A stretch of 64,000 bases of DNA. Source: Psychrobacter immobilis (GTDB lineage: Bacteria; Pseudomonadota; Gammaproteobacteria; Pseudomonadales; Moraxellaceae). This document shows, in pieces, positions 62,334 through 64,000 of the stretch (position 1 is the stretch's first letter; each line of letters begins with the position of its first letter). The notes below the pieces were generated by a model, which did no database searches, had not been told where the DNA came from, and worked only from the letters and a program-made list of their open reading frames with translations. The stretch lies in assembly GCF_904846285.1 (NCBI RefSeq), contig NZ_CAJHAD010000004.1, positions 1 through 64,000 on the forward strand, in the 5' to 3' direction. A program made the translations under genes and the position numbers.

Positions 62334-63560
62334 ATGATGGCTGTCGGCAACGTTGCAGTACCCAATACGATTTATCCTATTGATGGAATCAAACTAAGCG
62401 CCACCCCTGCAGGCGTACGCTACAAAGACCGCGATGATTTGGTGGTGATAGAAATTGCTTATAGCGCCAACACTGCGGTTGTTACTACGAAAAACACTTT
62501 TTGTGCCGCGCCCGTACGCGTCTTACGTGAACACTTTGCTAAAGCCAGTCCGCGTTATTTAATTACCAATACAGGCAATGCCAATGCTGGCACAGGCGCT
62601 GATGGCATGCGCCGTGCGCTTGATATCTGTAGCGCTTTAGCTACCAAAGTTGGCGTAGATGTCAGCTCTGTGTTGCCGTTTTCAACTGGTGTGATAGGTG
62701 AGCCGCTAAACAGTGACGCCATCATCGCAGGCTTAGACAATGCGTTAGCCAACTTAGGCACTGATAATTGGCTCGCTGCCGCAAATGGCATTCGAACCAC
62801 TGATACCATTCCAAAGCTTGCTAGTGAAAAGGTGAATGTCGATGCTAGCAGCTATCATATTACGGGCATGTCAAAAGGGTCAGGCATGATACGCCCTAAT
62901 ATGGCGACCATGCTTGGCTATGTGGCCACGGACGCTAATATCGCCGCTGACTTATTGCAAGAAATGCTTAGCAAGATTAACGAGCAATCTTTTAACCGCA
63001 TTACTGTCGATGGCGATACCTCAACCAACGATTGCTGCGTTTTGATTGCCACAGGTACGGCGAGCTCAGAGGTTATTGATAGCCCAGAACATCCGCATTA
63101 TCAGCCGATATTTGCTGCTTTGACGGCGGTGTTTGTACGTTTGGCGCAATTGATTGTGCGAGATGGGGAAGGTGCTACCAAATTTATGACGGTAAAGGTC
63201 ACGGGCGGCAATACCACCCAAGAATGCTGCGATGTGGCATATGCCGTTGCTCATTCACCACTGGTCAAGACCGCATTCTTTGCCAGTGATGCCAACTGGG
63301 GTCGTATCTTAGCAGCGGTTGGTTATGCGAGTATCGATAACCTTGATACCGAGCAAGTCGATGTTTATCTAGACGAAGTGATGATTTGTCAAAATGGCGG
63401 TGTGGCTCCGACTTATACGGAAGCGGCTGGCAAAAAGGTCATGAGCCGTCCTGAGATTACCATTCATATTGATTTGGCACGTGGCGATGCTCAGGATACC
63501 GTTTATACCTGCGATTTATCTTACGATTACGTCAAGATAAACGCCGATTATCGTAGCTAA
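62334..63560 (+). CDS. argJ: Bifunctional ornithine acetyltransferase/N-acetylglutamate synthase ArgJ
   Basis: ArgJ transfers acetyl from N-acetylornithine to glutamate (and, in many bacteria, also from acetyl-CoA), recycling the acetyl group in arginine synthesis. It is made as a precursor that cuts itself at the Ala-Thr bond in GMIRPNMATMLG; the new N-terminal nucleophile is Thr192. Other signatures are KNTFCAAPVRVLREH, NTGNANAGTGADG, VLPFSTGVIGEPL and FNRITVDGDTSTND. At 408 residues it is normal. ATG 62334 follows AAGGATTGA. A terminator at 63582 ends the unit. Confidence 0.96.
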   Translation: MMAVGNVAVPNTIYPIDGIKLSATPAGVRYKDRDDLVVIEIAYSANTAVVTTKNTFCAAPVRVLREHFAKASPRYLITNTGNANAGTGADGMRRALDICSALATKVGVDVSSVLPFSTGVIGEPLNSDAIIAGLDNALANLGTDNWLAAANGIRTTDTIPKLASEKVNVDASSYHITGMSKGSGMIRPNMATMLGYVATDANIAADLLQEMLSKINEQSFNRITVDGDTSTNDCCVLIATGTASSEVIDSPEHPHYQPIFAALTAVFVRLAQLIVRDGEGATKFMTVKVTGGNTTQECCDVAYAVAHSPLVKTAFFASDANWGRILAAVGYASIDNLDTEQVDVYLDEVMICQNGGVAPTYTEAAGKKVMSRPEITIHIDLARGDAQDTVYTCDLSYDYVKINADYRS

Positions 63561-64000
63561 AAGTCATCTATATTTTTATACAAACGCTCAAAGCTGTCAT
63601 TTTTATGCATAGTTTTGAGCGTTTTTTTATGTCCAATACCGAATTATTCAATACCGCGATTTCTCTCATTAATAAATCACTGTTAATTAACGACCATGAA
63701 TAAAAACCATCTATTAACACCAGTTGCAAAAGCTGACGTTAAGTTACAAAGCAGTCATAGAGCGTTAGGGGCTGAGCGACCTATACTTACCGCAGTAAAC
63801 AATAGACGGTACTGATAATAAGAGCTGAGCGCTTTTTTATACATCAAGATATCGATTTATAAATCAAGTTTGTCTCGATTCTATAGCTTGTGATTAGTGC
63901 TTGTAATTAATTAGGCTTTTAATTAACAGTATCTTTATAAATACCTACTACCTTTTGAATAGTAATAATTGATTAAAATGAGTTCAAAAGGTAATGATTA
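63561..64000. other. Intergenic end of the window
   Basis: After the argJ terminator (63582-63628) there is about 370 bases of AT-rich sequence with no supported gene. A 24-codon frame from 63629 is not supported. A 10-bp inverted repeat (63950-63959 with 63983-63992) lies at the very end and may belong to a gene beyond the window. Confidence 0.4.
63582..63628 (+). terminator. Terminator after argJ
   Basis: AAACGCTCAAA (63582-63592) pairs with TTTTGAGCGTTT (63613-63624, one-base offset at the loop end), then T-run. The loop is about 20 bases. Confidence 0.8.

Noticed and set aside
63629..63703. 24-codon frame starting in the argJ terminator T-run
   Set aside because: Too short, begins inside a terminator, and encodes no recognisable peptide.

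Overview
The window looks like a chromosomal segment from a gamma-proteobacterium of the family Moraxellaceae, most likely Psychrobacter. This rests on overall protein character, low-to-moderate GC, short symmetrical terminators, and gene types and orders (prmC-moeB-like, accBC next to a MATE pump, tusDCB-E, tandem fadD, fetAB) that resemble that group. No database search was possible. No rRNA, tRNA, insertion sequence, prophage or CRISPR array was seen.

Layout. 1-9 kb: a membrane-anchored unknown, mnmA, ispF, monothiol glutaredoxin, an unknown, mnmG, an AEC transporter, an ornithine-cyclodeaminase-like enzyme and an unlisted 50-residue membrane protein. 9-19 kb: luciferase-like oxidoreductase, CysB-like regulator, AmpG-like permease, prmC, a MoeB/ThiF-like enzyme, an AarF/ABC1 kinase, an MFS transporter and an Lrp regulator divergent from leuA. 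19-32 kb: leuA, an unknown, accC/accB, a MATE pump, a coiled-coil lipoprotein, an EVE-domain protein, hemW, an entericidin-like lipoprotein, trmL and the sulfur relay tusDCB-tusE. 32-36 kb: a 15-bp minisatellite, glnE and ilvE.

36.5-46 kb is the envelope region. A four-gene minus-strand operon (ArnT-like transferase, polyprenyl-phosphate GT2, GtrA flippase, YdjC/NaxD-type deacetylase) has the parts list of a lipid A amino-sugar cassette. Beside it are three AT-rich plus-strand glycosyltransferase genes, probably acquired, then another glycosyltransferase and an LpxL-type acyltransferase. 46-49 kb: aspS, which carries the residue pattern of a non-discriminating enzyme, and a SohB-like peptidase without the usual membrane anchor.

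49.6-58.4 kb is lipid and acid catabolism: ACAD11-type acyl-CoA dehydrogenase, aminoglycoside-phosphotransferase-fold kinase, histidine phosphatase, short-chain dehydrogenase and two tandem acyl-CoA ligases. The combination recalls the lva (levulinate/4-hydroxy acid) pathway and mammalian ACAD10/11. A nine-copy CTAAG repeat, bracketed by perfect 12-bp direct repeats, lies in front of the dehydrogenase. 58.8-63.6 kb: fetB/fetA, a thioesterase, xthA-type nuclease and argJ.

The two best candidates for little-described systems are the lipid A cassette at 36570-40712 and the kinase/dehydrogenase module with its repeat-bearing promoter at 49642-54348. Smaller signals are the minisatellite between tus and glnE, several intergenic dyads, and recurrent hydrophilic insertions in otherwise ordinary enzymes.
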